Origin: Peromyscus leucopus | Lineage: Eukaryota; Chordata; Mammalia; Rodentia; Cricetidae | Assembly (NCBI RefSeq): GCF_004664715.2 | Contig: NC_051063.1 | Location: 68,399,018-68,463,017 of the forward strand | DNA: 64,000 bases | Reading direction: 5' to 3' | Shown: positions 1-10,758 of the stretch, in pieces | Position numbering within the stretch: the stretch's first letter is position 1 | Layout of the letters: each line of letters opens with the position of its first letter | Program-made: the position numbers and the translations under genes | The notes under the pieces: generated by a model | Told to the model about the DNA's origin: nothing | The model's input: the letters and a program-made list of their open reading frames with translations, nothing else | Databases searched by the model: none

Positions 1-9
1 GACTGAGGC

Positions 10-150
10 AGGTCATGGAGCAGAGGGGTGCAGGTAGCTTCCAGGAGCTGGCCAAGGCAAGGGGAGGATTCTCCCCAGAGCCTGGAGAAGAACCGGAGCC
101 CTCCTGACACTTGACAGGAAGAGAAGTTCTAGACTTTCCCTCAGAACCGG
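10..150 (-). repeat. Fragment of an old mammalian interspersed repeat (class unresolved)
   Basis: The stretch around 30-112, with 'gcaggtagcttccaggagct', 'ggccaaggcaagg', 'gattctccccagagcct' and 'gccctcctgacactt', follows a widespread old mammalian repeat as I remember it. It reads opposite to the orientation of the related pieces at 385-560 and 6020-6475. I believe the family is a MaLR-like LTR but cannot confirm the class. The copy is diverged and truncated. Confidence 0.4.
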
Positions 151-384
151 AAGTTGACAATGTGCAAGTTCCTCAGCTACTGTACTTGTGAGGTCAGCAA
201 ACAGTTGCCTGTGCCCCCTGCTCTGAGTCACAGCCTTGAGGCAACCAGGGCTGAGCCAGGCATCAGGTGTGAGGGACCAGCTCTGAGGTGTGGTAACCAG
301 GAAAGGACACAGTCTGGGCTGGGGGTAGGATTCTAAGTTCCTGAAACCAGGAGTTAGCTTGGTCATCCTTGTGTTCACCATATC

Positions 385-560
385 AGAAGTGTCCTTATAA
401 GGACTACTTGTGATGATATTTGGTCCCCAATCGACCCAGAATTATCTCCACACCAATATCCTCAACTTCGTCACCTTAATAATTAAGACTCTAGATTAAA
501 AGGTTAGGACATCCACCTTTAAAGGGTCTATAATCCTTGGAAAAATAGAGAAAAGTCTCA
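385..560 (+). repeat. Second fragment of the same old repeat family, opposite orientation
   Basis: 'tccttataaggac' followed by 'gatatttggtcccc', 'aattatctcc' and 'ggttaggacatccacc' follows, with many gaps, the part of the family that normally lies after the Gln-rich middle. It is inverted relative to the piece at 10-150, so the element has been rearranged or two copies lie back to back. The match is weak. Confidence 0.27.
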
Positions 561-599
561 CAATGCACACAGGACATCAGTCAAGAGGGCAATACCTTA

Positions 600-1640
600 T
601 GAGAGACCAGGGTGCATCTGCAAGTCCTGTGTCCCACACACCGGACATGTTAGTGTGGGGTCCCATAGTCCCACCGCTGATCCCAGGGTCTTGCACCCTG
701 GACGTGGCTCAGGCACTGGCTCAGCCTTTGTAGAAGGTTCCCATCTTGTTCTAGCTGAGGGCAGCCATCTTGACTGGACATGACCTTCCCTGGAACCGTC
801 CCTGCCTTCCAGCTGACTCACAGAGGGTGATCCTACTGCTGCTTCTGTACATGTCCGTCCATCCCCCACTCAGTCACAAGACTCACAAATGGCAGCACCA
901 GAGACAAAGCTCTCAGCTCCAGGAGATTCCAACTGTCCAGGCCTGGGCTGGGTTCCAGGATCAACCCAGGGGCTTCTTTGACCAGGACCAAATATGTTCT
1001 CCAGACCTGTCTGAGCATAACTTCAGAGAAAGGACAGCCCTGCTGAGAGGGCAGAAGAAAGGCATAGCAGTGGCTCTCCTGACATCCAGGTCTCTTGGCA
1101 GAATGAAGAGTTGTGGGAAGAGTGAGAGAACGAATTCCCTCAGAGCATCCAGGGCACAGTCAGGAGCCAAGGCTCAGAGACTTCGCGTGAGAAGGCCTCC
1201 TGTGAACAGGCTTCACACATCCCCCTATGTGGATTTCCCTCACACCTGGTTCCACCTCACTTATACTTCCTCTTATCATGGTTTTTCTGATAGAGGCAAG
1301 TCTAACAGTGCCATCTAGCTCTTTGGCCCGAAGATCAGCCGTTAGTCTAGATGTGTTGGGTCAGCTAGGGACCTATTGGAGAAGCCAGGTAGGATGGATT
1401 CCTGGCTTATGCAAGCTCAGATCTATAAGCCAGCACTAGACCATTGAGAAAAGATGGGGAAGAGAAGAGTGCAGAAGGAACAGGCAGACAGCTCCGGGGG
1501 GGAAGGAGGGCAGTGGTGTCCATACAAAGGAATTACAGTGATTTTTGTCTCGATCCTGTCCTGGTCTTATCCACAGCATAGTCATAACTACAGGAGATCC
1601 CATTCCTCACACCAGCAATGGGACAGCAGAGGACCTCTAC
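600..1640. other. Unique sequence, nothing recognised
   Basis: About 1 kb of medium-GC sequence without a repeat I can name. A 182-codon open frame runs from 770 to 1318 on the plus strand. It has no recognisable domain, biased composition (Arg, Ser, Gln) and no splice or promoter context, so I treat it as a chance frame. Confidence 0.5.
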
Positions 1641-1641
1641 A

Positions 1642-1848
<207 letters not shown>

Positions 1849-1960
1849 AATGACCCACAGGCTCCCACATTCTGGACACAACAATGTCAGGGCAGGAAAA
1901 TGGTACCTTCTTGCCCAAATGGTCAATCCTTGGTGGCAAGGGCACCCACTTGGAGCCTGG

Positions 1961-2164
1961 AAAAAGCCATTTATGGGGCTGGAGAGATGGCTCAGAGGTT
2001 AAGAGCACTGACTACTCTTCCAAAGGTCCTGAGTTCAATTCCCAGCAACCACATAGTGGCTCACAACCATCTGTAATGAGATTTGGTGCCCTCTTCTGGC
2101 CTGCAGTCATACATGCTGTATACATAATAAATAAATAAATCTTTAAAAAAAAAAAGCCATTTAT
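1961..2164 (+). mobile_element. SINE B2, full length, with perfect target-site duplication
   Basis: The element at 1975-2150 starts with 'ggggctggagagatggctca' (tRNA-derived A-box region). It continues with the B-box-like 'gagttcaattcccagcaacc', the B2 body 'tggtgccctcttctggcctg', and ends with AATAAA signals and a poly-A. It is flanked by a perfect 14-bp direct repeat 'aaaaagccatttat' at 1961-1974 and 2151-2164. The intact flanks and low divergence point to a fairly recent insertion. Confidence 0.97.
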
Positions 2165-3030
2165 AGAACAGAGCTATGACCCCACTGAGGTCAGCCTTTG
2201 ACTGAGCATCCCACAGCATCCAGTAAAAGCTCCATGGACACCACTGTCAAGTCTCCTTTGTCCCCATCTGGGCCTCAGATGGATTGCTTTTAAAGCGAGG
2301 GTCCAGATCCCAATCATGGTAGAATGAGAAGGATGGATTATGAGCAAGGGCCTCTGTCTCTATGGCGACAACCAAATATTTGGATCTAAAACTAACCATG
2401 TTCCTACCTCTGTGAGAATCTGTTTAAAATCTCAGAGGTGTGGGGTCTTCTAACCCCTGTTCACACCTCCCGGACCCATCTGGACATATGAAGCAGTCTG
2501 GGAAGACTTCCTGCTCTTCCCCACATGTGGACACTACAGCGTGTGTGTTTTTGCATGAGTGTGTGCTTGAGCAATGGAGCTTGAGTGGGTGCACACATGT
2601 AGGTGCACCACCCACTCTGCCCCCCTTGCTGTGCTCAGGCTCCCCTGGAGACTTCAGCTATGTCCTCACAGATCAAACATCTGCTCAGGGCCCTGTCCCT
2701 GAAAAGACAGACTGGCGATGTCAAAGGTCACTGTGCATCTATGAAGCATGGCACTGGTGAGTTTCAAGTAATGGAAAAGAGGAAGCACTGGTAGAGATTT
2801 GACCTCCCTGCCTAGAAACTAGTCCCTGTAGGGACTCAGGTGAACCTCATCTTCTGTGTAAGTACCTGCCCATCTTGGGCCACTCATGTAGCACTCAGAT
2901 ATGACACAGAACAATCTTTGTCATTTTTGAGGAACTTAGACCAAGGATAGGGGATGGATGCAGAAAGAGTTCTGTCAACAAAAATGGGGGCAGTGGCCTT
3001 CTGAGTCCCCATGTAGACGGAATACAGTAG
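2165..3030. other. Unique sequence, nothing recognised
   Basis: Medium-GC sequence with a slightly GT-rich patch at 2540-2615. I see no SINE boundaries, no coding frame beyond chance and no obvious conserved core. Confidence 0.5.
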
Positions 3031-3034
3031 GCCC

Positions 3035-3180
3035 TATGTGTCAGTCAGTTCTCCATCACTGTGACTTAATACCCCAGACAATCAGCTTTCAAAGAAGAAA
3101 TGTTTATTTCAGCTCTTGATTTTTGAGGTTTCAGTCCATGGTTTGAACCTTCTGTGACTCGGTTTCTTTCTTCATAGAGC
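3035..3180 (+). repeat. Diverged rodent interspersed repeat, 5' part
   Basis: 'ctccatcactgtgacttaatacc', then 'agaaatgtttatttcagctc' and 'agtccatgg', resembles the start of the rodent repeat also seen at 23495-23830 and 25940-26140 ('ctgctgtgataaa' ... 'tttattttggctcacagtt'). This copy is degraded and its 3' end cannot be placed. Confidence 0.4.
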
Positions 3181-6015
3181 AGAGCTTCAAAGACCTCGAT
3201 AGATGGGGTGATGTGTGGGGAACTGAGCAGTGTCTTACTGGCTAGACAGCTCTCAAAAGAGGCTTTCACTCCGGCCCTCAGGCCTGGAGTCTTCCTCAAG
3301 GCATTTCAAAGAGGAATGGAACCCCGTCCTGTGCGCTATGCTAAGCCCATGCAGACTTGGCACCTGGAACGGCTCCATCAAAACTGAGGTCAGAAACTGA
3401 AGCCTTGGAAACACAAGGGGGTTGGGAGAGATAGCAATGAAATCCAAAGAGCCTTCTCCTACTGCAACAAAGGCCAGCAGTGCCAAGGGTGATTAGTGGT
3501 ATAGATGATGCTGGGATGAGAAAGGGTAGAGAGGATGGGAAGGAATCCCGGAAGCTTCCGCCACATTCTTAGACAGATGAGGGGAGCCTGTACAGCATGC
3601 TCCATGTGGTCCCAGTGTCTACAGGGGGTACATGGAGGAACCACGCAGCCAGATCCTGGCTCCAGAGCTGGCCAAACCCAAGATTCACACTTAGAAGATG
3701 CCTATTCCTAATCCAGGAAGAGTTTCCACCTGTAAGTGCCCCTCTCTCCCAGACTCTAACCTACACCTTTAAATACACACCAAGAAAGACTCCAAGGTAT
3801 GAATTGCAGCCCAGTGCGTGTTCTCTCAGCCCATTGCCTAATGAGGAAAGAAGCCACCATACTGTGGTCCCTGTCCTGAGAACCTGGACAGCCTCCAAAG
3901 AGATATGACAGCTCAGGAATCCAGAATGAGGCATCTGAGTCTGACCAACATAAAGAAAGAATCCAAAGAGATCTGACAAACCCACAGCCCCAAAGACATT
4001 GTCTTAACCAACAACTGAACAGCTCACTTTTTGTGCCAGGCACCTTGAAGCCCAAGAGAGCAGAAACCTCACCAGCCAGGTCCAGAAGGGAAGAGAAAGA
4101 AACACATAAACCAAGTAATTACCAGCAAAGAAAATGAACAGGCACTCTGCTAAATTTGCACGTGGCGGGAAGAATCAAAAGGGCTGCCTAGGGTAAAAAT
4201 CCACAGTTGAAGTATGAGTGTAATTGATAAAAAAAAATCTCATGCAAACTTATCAGATAGATGGCAGTACCAGAGCTTACATTTTCCAGAAAGTTTTTTT
4301 TGTTTTGTTTGTTTGTTTCCTGAAGAAGAAAACTTGCCACTAAACCAAGGGGTAGGGATTGAAAATGTGTCCTTCTCTATTTGTCCTCCTTTATAGCAGA
4401 AATGTCGCACTAGAAAGTCAGAGTCAGGAGAGTGCCATGTCCCTTCCCCCACCCAGTGTCTTCTTATCCTGGGTACATGTCAGGAACTCCTTTTACTAGT
4501 AGAGAATGTCTCAATGAACTAACTGTGAGCAGGCATCTTGATTCAGGTCTTATCACTCCCCACCCCCAAAGCTTGACATAAATTATCGAAGTACCCTTTG
4601 AACATTGGCCCATTAGATACATCAAACAGAATTTAGAATGCCCAGAAAAAGTGGGAAATTACCTAAGACCAAGCAAGGCTGGTGGAACTCAGTCTACATC
4701 TCTGCTCCGCTAGATGCTGCGCACTTAATCATGAAATTGCATACTTAGATGGAGCTCACCTCACACAGACGAGCGGAGGGACTGTTTTGTGAACATGAGA
4801 TACAGATGCATCCAAAAACCTCCTGCCGGGTCCTCCAGGTATCCAGTACATGTCTCTAAACAGCAGCAATTGAATATTTTTGCTGGATCTTCCACTCTGT
4901 TCCAACCAACGGTGGGAACCCCCTGCTGTCTGCACAGTGCAAAAGGAAGCTGTCCCAGGTGAGCTGGCCCCACACTGCTCACAGCACATAGGCACAGAAT
5001 TGATGTTGCCCTGTGGCTTATCCCAGAAGCTGATCTCTCAGGCAGAGACCAAGTTCTCATTGGCAGATTAATTCTCTCTTGCTCTGGGATAGCAGTTGGA
5101 TGAGAACAGCCAAAGGAAATTGGCTTCTGTCCCACCAATTTCCTGTGAGGCTGACAGGCTCTGTTGCCTGGACAGTTCTCCAAGCTGGCGCCTCTTTGGG
5201 GAGGTGTTTGTGACCTCATAGACCATAGAGAGCTGCGGATGAAGTGAGAAGCTCAGAATCAGGACACAGTGGTCTTGGCAATATTCTCTGAAAAGGGAAC
5301 AAACTCGAGCATTTCCAAGGAGTATGCATAGGAGCTGTAGGTTTCTGTGCACAGGACTGATCCGAAAGCCTACGGGACATTAGAAATGGTTTCTGTTATC
5401 TGTGGGCCATACACTTGAATTACTGCAGGCCACACAGCATAGAGACATGGACTGGGAGAAGATAAGGATCCCTTCACCCTGTTGGGGAAAACTCCTCCAC
5501 TTCCACACAGATCTGCAGGAGAACATCTACGTCACCTTGAGCCAGCTCCAAATGTAATGGATATGGAAGGAGCATACAGGAGTCTGGATGTGACATCTCT
5601 AGTGCCCAGCATATCAAATGCCCACCCAGCTTTCTGCTGACAGTGGATGAGTGAGTAAAGGTTCTGATTTTGATTATCACAGTTGACAGATTACCCTTGT
5701 CCTTCTAGCCCTTCTCACGTTTAATCAACACGGATAACCAAATTACTTTTAATTTATTAATAGAATTAAATTATTAGCCGGCAAGATATCATCATCACAC
5801 CACTATGGGAAATCTTTGACTGTCTCAAGAAATACGGTATGCAATTTAAAAGATGAATGGATTGTAAAACCTATATCTAGAAAGACATGTGCATCAACTA
5901 CTTTCTAATGCACATGCTTCACCCATTTTCACAAGGGGTACTTTGTCCCTTTCTTACTGACTTGCAGGACTCTTAGCATATTCGGGATGTTCATTCTTTG
6001 GAAATTATGTAATTC
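3181..6015. other. Unique sequence, no gene or repeat recognised
   Basis: About 2.8 kb without a nameable element. 5700-5790 is AT-rich with 'aatttattaatagaattaaattatta'-type sequence. The open frames (up to 152 codons on the minus strand at 4761-5219) have no recognisable domain and no context that supports coding. Confidence 0.45.
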
Positions 6016-6019
6016 CTTA

Positions 6020-6475
6020 TATTAGCTTTCCAGAGCAACTATAACAAAGTACCACAAACTAATGTGTTAAAAAGCAGAAATTTAACCAGATGTGGTAGCC
6101 CATGCCTTTTACAGCATCCCAGATGTTCAGAAGTTCTAAGCCACGGTATAAGCAGAGCCCTCGTCTCCCCAGAGACCCGGATGAATGGTCCTTGCCTCCT
6201 CTAGCTTCCAGCTAACCACATTTTCCTTGGCTTGTGGCAGTGTCACTCCAGTCTCTGCCTTACCTTTGTGTCCATGGCCCCTGTTTGTCAGGATGTGTCT
6301 GCTTTCAACCTCCTTGTCTAATCAGAACGCCAGTTCTATTATGTTAGCACTCCAACGTGGGACCACACAACAACAAGCTATATCTGCAACCGATCCTTCT
6401 CCACATGAATCCACACTAGGGGAGCTGGACTCAGGACTTCAAATCTGTGTGAAAGGGACTTCAGTTAATTCATGA
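6020..6475 (+). repeat. Old mammalian interspersed repeat, interrupted by a B1 fragment
   Basis: 6030-6080 contains 'agcaactataacaaagtaccacaaact' followed by 'taaaaagcagaaattta'. After an interruption the match resumes at about 6185 with 'cttccagct', 'ttccttggcttgtggcag', 'tcactccagtctctgcct' and ends near 6475. This is the sense order of the family also seen at 10-150 and 385-560. The interruption at about 6084-6180 is a short B1-like piece ('tgtggtagcccatgcctttt'). Confidence 0.55.
6084..6180 (+). mobile_element. B1-like SINE fragment nested in an older repeat
   Basis: 'aaccagatgtggtagcccatgcctttt' corresponds to the left end of a B1, with 'cagcatcccagatgttcagaag' after it. It lacks a clear right half and tail. 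Its position inside the older repeat fits an insertion. Confidence 0.4.
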
Positions 6476-6689
6476 GAACTGTATGTCTCATCCATACAAC
6501 TGCGGCTTCCCTTTTAAGCTTGCTTTATGGAGCCTTTTGTCATAAACATTTTATTTTAATTCATTCATGTTTATTAATATGCTTTCATCACTAGGGTTTT
6601 TCTGTTGCATTTAGAAAGATTTTGTGATCTAGGTATCATAGGAACACTGGCCAACAGACATTAAAATAGAAATAAAGAGCCACAAATAG

Positions 6690-6801
6690 TTCAAAAAACA
6701 AAAAACACCACCACCAACAACAACAAAAACAAACAAACAAAAACATAAATTGGGGTGCAAAGCTACACAGAGAAACCCTGTCTTGAAAAAAAAACCATAT
6801 A
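6690..6801 (+). repeat. A-rich tract plus truncated B1 right end
   Basis: 6690-6745 is a CAA/CAAA-rich simple tract. It is followed by 'gcaaagctacacagagaaaccctgtcttgaaaa' (6757-6789), the right end of a B1, and an A run. The left half of the B1 is absent. Confidence 0.7.
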
Positions 6802-6802
6802 T

Positions 6803-7060
6803 TTGGAACTGGAAGGTAGCTCAACAGTTAAGAGCACTGGATACTCCCACAGAGAAGAGTCCAATTCCTAGCAGCCAGCAGCCAGCACCCAAGTCCCAGG
6901 GGATCTGATGCCCTCTTCTGGCTTCTACAGGTATCAGGTGAAATGATGCGAAGATATATGTATATTATTTGCCTATATATATATATATATATACACACAC
7001 ATATATATGTATATATATATAGGCAAAATACTCACATGCATAAAAGATAATAAATGCATA
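6803..7060 (+). mobile_element. SINE of the B2/B3 group with an AT-palindromic tail
   Basis: 'aactggaaggtagctcaacagttaagagcactgg' is a diverged tRNA-derived head. 'ggggatctgatgccctcttctggc' (about 6898-6922) is the diagnostic B2/B3 body. The tail holds a (TA)/(CA) tract inside a 60-bp inverted repeat at 6968-7027. Confidence 0.8.
6968..7027. repeat. 60-bp AT-rich inverted repeat (possible cruciform)
   Basis: The tract begins with TTTGCC followed by alternating TA and ends with alternating TA followed by GGCAAA. The two arms are reverse complements around a short CACACA/TGT centre. Confidence 0.85.
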
Positions 7061-7204
7061 CAAATATCAAAAGTTTTAATAACATAAAAATCTTTAAAAC
7101 AACTATCCTGTTTACACCCATAGTTTGCAGAAACGCTTAATTCATATTTTATGTGAACATTTCCAGCAAACAGAAACAGGGGAAAGCCTCTAAGCTATGC
7201 ATGC

Positions 7205-7435
7205 TTGGGAAAGCTCTAAAACCCCACCTGGTAGGGCTCCAGAGAGCTCACTGGTCAAAAATGTTTGCTATTCCTGCAGCAGCTCCCAGTACCCAGGTCT
7301 GGTGGCTCACAACAACCTGTAACACAAGCTTGAGGGGATCTGATGTTCTTCTCTGGTTGTTGTAGGCACAGTACTCATGCACACAAACATACACAGGCAT
7401 ACATATACAAAATTACAAATAAAAGTAAAATGTCT
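7205..7435 (+). mobile_element. SINE of the B2/B3 group, diverged
   Basis: A weak head at 'ggctccagagagctcactgg' is followed by 'tctggtggctcacaacaacctgtaac', 'gaggggatctgatgttcttctctgg' and a CA-rich, A-rich tail with AAATAAAA near 7420. The order and spacing are those of a B2/B3 element on the plus strand. Confidence 0.75.
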
Positions 7436-8100
7436 TATAAACTACAATGTGGAAAACTACATTGTAAAAGAAGGAAATTAAACTGTCTTCTTTATTAACA
7501 CAGATTCAAGATTCCTAGGTATAATCTGGGTGTGTCAGCTCTGTTTGCAATGCCAATCCTCAGGATTGCTTAGCTTTGGAAGCCTGCCTTGGCCCCAGTA
7601 CCAGACACTGTCAAAAAGGTAACAAAGTAATAATATAAATGAGTAGAAAGGAAGAAGAAAAAAGAAATTTAAGCATAATAGTTGCAAATAAAAGTTACAC
7701 TATCCAAAGTTACCTTTGAATGTAGGATTTATCTCAGAGACACAAGGATAATTTATTTACTTCTTATCAAATTTGTTAATGTTATTTAGCTCACACACAA
7801 ATTATTGAGGAGAAAAAAATCACATCCATATGATTATCTTACAGGGAATAGAAAATAAAATCCAACAAACTCTATGGCCTTTAAAAATGTAAGTTGTTAA
7901 TAACCTGAAAACAGAATGCTTAACAAGCCACAAAGTCCTACAATGAAATTAATACATTAGCATATGAGGGGTGACGTTTTGTAGCTGGCCTTGGCCCCGA
8001 CTCTGTAAGGAGCACGCCTTCTGTTTCCATTCTTCACGAGGAGAGGTTCCGCACTTTGTCCAGTTTTCTCGGGAAATTAGAAACTGCCTCTTCAGAGTCA
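7436..8100. other. AT-rich unique sequence
   Basis: AT-rich sequence to about 7960. 7530-7620 has a faint SINE look ('tgccaatcctcagg', ending in 'gacactgtcaaaaa') that I could not establish. No gene seen. Confidence 0.4.
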
Positions 8101-8113
8101 CCATACGGTTTCC

Positions 8114-8140
8114 TCGCTGCTGCTGCTGCTCCTGCTGCTG
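8114..8140. repeat. Short (CTG)n triplet run
   Basis: Nine or so CTG/CTC units at about 8114-8140, one interrupted by CTC. It sits in an otherwise unique, moderately GC-rich patch (7970-8340). Confidence 0.9.
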
Positions 8141-8383
8141 TACAGTGAGTCCCAGGCTGCTGGAGCCAGGCGAGGAAGAAGAACATGGCTGCCAGGAGGC
8201 GGCCTCAGCATCAAGGTGTTACTGGAGCCTTCCCAGCTCCTCTGGATGCCCAGATCCTGGCACTGACTCGTTCACTGTGACTGGTTGAGTGCCACCTCTG
8301 GGCCAGCCAGTGTATGACGAGCTGGAACATTTCAATTCTTCATGACCCCACTTGCCACTGAGAACAAAGTAAAGGATTTGTGA

Positions 8384-8417
8384 ATGCGCGCGCGTGTGCG
8401 CACACATGCACATGCAT
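8384..8417. repeat. Strictly alternating purine-pyrimidine tract
   Basis: 34 bp of uninterrupted purine/pyrimidine alternation, beginning with GC dinucleotides (GCGCGCGCG) and continuing as GTGTGCGCACACATGCACATGC. This composition is the classic potential Z-DNA former. Confidence 0.9.
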
Positions 8418-8559
8418 TTCTGTGGAATAGAGTTTAGGAAAAGAATCAGAAAAATAGCAGATTTGTTGATAAATCTGTTAAATAATTGTTGATAAATCTT
8501 AAATAAGTGAAAAAATTACACACACATACACATACACAAAGGAGTTTTCAAACTCAGTG

Positions 8560-9905
8560 TAACTTCAGTAAGAAAATTTAATACACTGGCCTGAAAATTT
8601 ATATGTAAAAATCGACAGCTTTCCTGTAAATTAAAAATAAACACCTAATAAGACAATGAGGAAAATAATACTTGTAAATGTTAGCAAAAAAATTAACAAC
8701 AACAAAAGGAACCCAAAATACTGGGACATCAAAGAAATACGGAAAACATTTAAACAAATTTTGCAATTGTCTAGAAGAGTTTGGTGCAGTGAAATGTGAG
8801 TTCCCTCGGACTCAGTCTAAAAGCCTTACAACCCCAATCAGAACCAATGAGGGGCTTGAGAAAAAGAAGATGAACCTTCTGGAGAGTCTAGCGAGTGGTC
8901 AAAGAACAAGAAAACCCAGGGATCCAGCCCGCTCAAAGAAATAACAGATGTGAAAGCGAGCACGAGAGCCACAGAGATCCACGTCCTTCAGTTGGGACCC
9001 GGAAGGGAGCGCAGACACGGGGCAGAGGCGCCCAAAGGCCGAGCATAAAATACGCCTGGGAATTTTAAATGTGATAAAGGTGGCCTTTCAGATACACAAG
9101 GAAAAGATCAAAGGGCAGACACTGGCATTTCTACCTCTTCTTTTCTCACCCAAATTATTTCCAGATAGATCAAACATGGAAATGTAAAATATCAAAGTAA
9201 AGAAATATTAAAAGTATAAGGATAGTATCTCTATTCTTAATATTATCTCCAAATGTATATGATGTAGGAACAGTAGTTTATCAAAAGTAAAAGAAAAAAA
9301 AGACATGTAAGCAAAAGGTATTTCGTTAAGGAAAAACTTTTGTAGCACATATGGCCCCAAACTGTAAATCAGTAGGGAAAAGAAAATAATGAAGAGAAAA
9401 AAAAAAATGAGCGGCGGTAACGGGGAAAAACAACACACACTGAATAAAGCCTAAGACTTTCAACTTAATATACAATTAAGTAAATGCCAATTGAAACAGT
9501 CTTTAAAAAACAATCATTAACTATCAAGGCCAGGGGGCTTGAGAAAGAGGCCCTCTCAAATGGGCCCGGCAGAGAGGATTAAAAGGATTATAAAAATAGG
9601 ATTACTATTCTCAAATGAAATTAGCCCATCAGTTCCACTTTCAGGAATTTATTCTACAGTTAAAAGTCCACAAAGACACATATATGGATGTTCTCAATGT
9701 TGAAAAGGGCGAGAAAAAAAAAATACACAAAGAGGCTGCTGAAGGCACTGTGGCTAATGCACACATTATCATCTATAATGCCATTAAGAGATGGGGTCCT
9801 GTGCAAAGCAGGATGCGAGGATTCCCTACCAACATGTGCTTTTATTTACCTCCAAACGCTAAAGAGAATCAGCATGCACATGTCACTTGTGTGCATGTGT
9901 TTGTA
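8560..9905 (+). mobile_element. Old, degraded L1 (ORF2 3' half and downstream)
   Basis: A-rich sense-strand sequence follows old L1 ORF2. It includes an 'atcaaagaaatac' segment at 8728, 'tttccagatagatcaaacatggaaatgtaaaa' at 9160-9190 and 'aattaagtaaatgccaattgaaac' at 9473-9497. 'ccatcagttccactttcaggaatttattctac' (9627-9658) corresponds to the 'cccacttctgggtatttat' region. Frames are broken throughout. Limits are approximate, and 8940-9050 is less certain. Confidence 0.65.
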
Positions 9906-10697
9906 AGAAAATAAACTTCCCAGGTGTTTACACAAGAAACACAGCTACAAACACATAGCAATTAAATGTGCTGAGTAGGGGTACGGCTGTGTGGGCAGCA
10001 AGCTTTACCTTGGGGTAGTGGCTTTGTTTTGTTTGTGGGTTGACTTTTGAACTACACCCCACATGCTACTTTTACAATATGAATTAGTGTTAAAGTAATT
10101 CTGAAACTCGAAGATTTAGCATAAAAAAAAAAAAAGAGGTAGATTGATTAAAGCTGGTAAATGTCGTCTTGCAGATGCCCTTTCTCTAATTTCAAGTGCA
10201 CTTTGGCTCCTAACCTCTTAGCATTTCCTGTTCAGCTTTGATTCTTATTTCCAAATGTCCTTCCTTATCTATCTGTCTCCTGAAGCCGACATTCTGCATG
10301 CTTCCCTCTCAGAACCCTGGGATAGATTAGGTACCATTTCCTGATTCCCCCTTTCAGCAGACTCTGTCCTGTCCCTAGAAGGCCAAAGCAAGCAACAAGG
10401 CCTCAGCCGGGACTCTCACCTGCACAGCATCCTCTCTGGGGCCGGATGCTTATCAGTGTCTCCAGATATGGTGTGTCTGCAAAATGTCTGCTCTCGCCTT
10501 TCCATTCCTGTCTCCGGTTTATTGACAGCAACCTACAGTAGCTGCTGGCTTACCCCAAACTCAGACAAGTATGTGAAGGGAGACGGGACAGGAGGACCAA
10601 GACCCTTAATGAACAGAGCTAGAGACTTTACAATTAGAAAAGAAATGACATCCATATCAGGAAGTAGATAGCTTTGCATGTTATGATTTAGAGTACA

Positions 10698-10699
<2 letters not shown>
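9906..10699. other. Unique sequence with an A13 tract
   Basis: A poly-A run at about 10121-10134 could mark the tail of an old retroelement that I cannot name. The rest (10140-10690) is unique, with no coding evidence. Confidence 0.4.

Positions 10700-10753
<54 letters not shown>
10700..10753. repeat. (TG)n microsatellite, about 54 bp
   Basis: Uninterrupted TG dinucleotides, likely length-polymorphic. Confidence 0.98.

Positions 10754-10758
<5 letters not shown>

Noticed and set aside
770..1318. 182-codon plus-strand open frame
   Set aside because: No domain, composition typical of a random GC-balanced frame, no Kozak or splice context, and a second long frame overlaps it on the other strand.
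1975..2040. tRNA-like A and B boxes
   Set aside because: They are the tRNA-derived head of a B2 SINE. No cloverleaf of a functional tRNA. The same applies to the other SINE heads.
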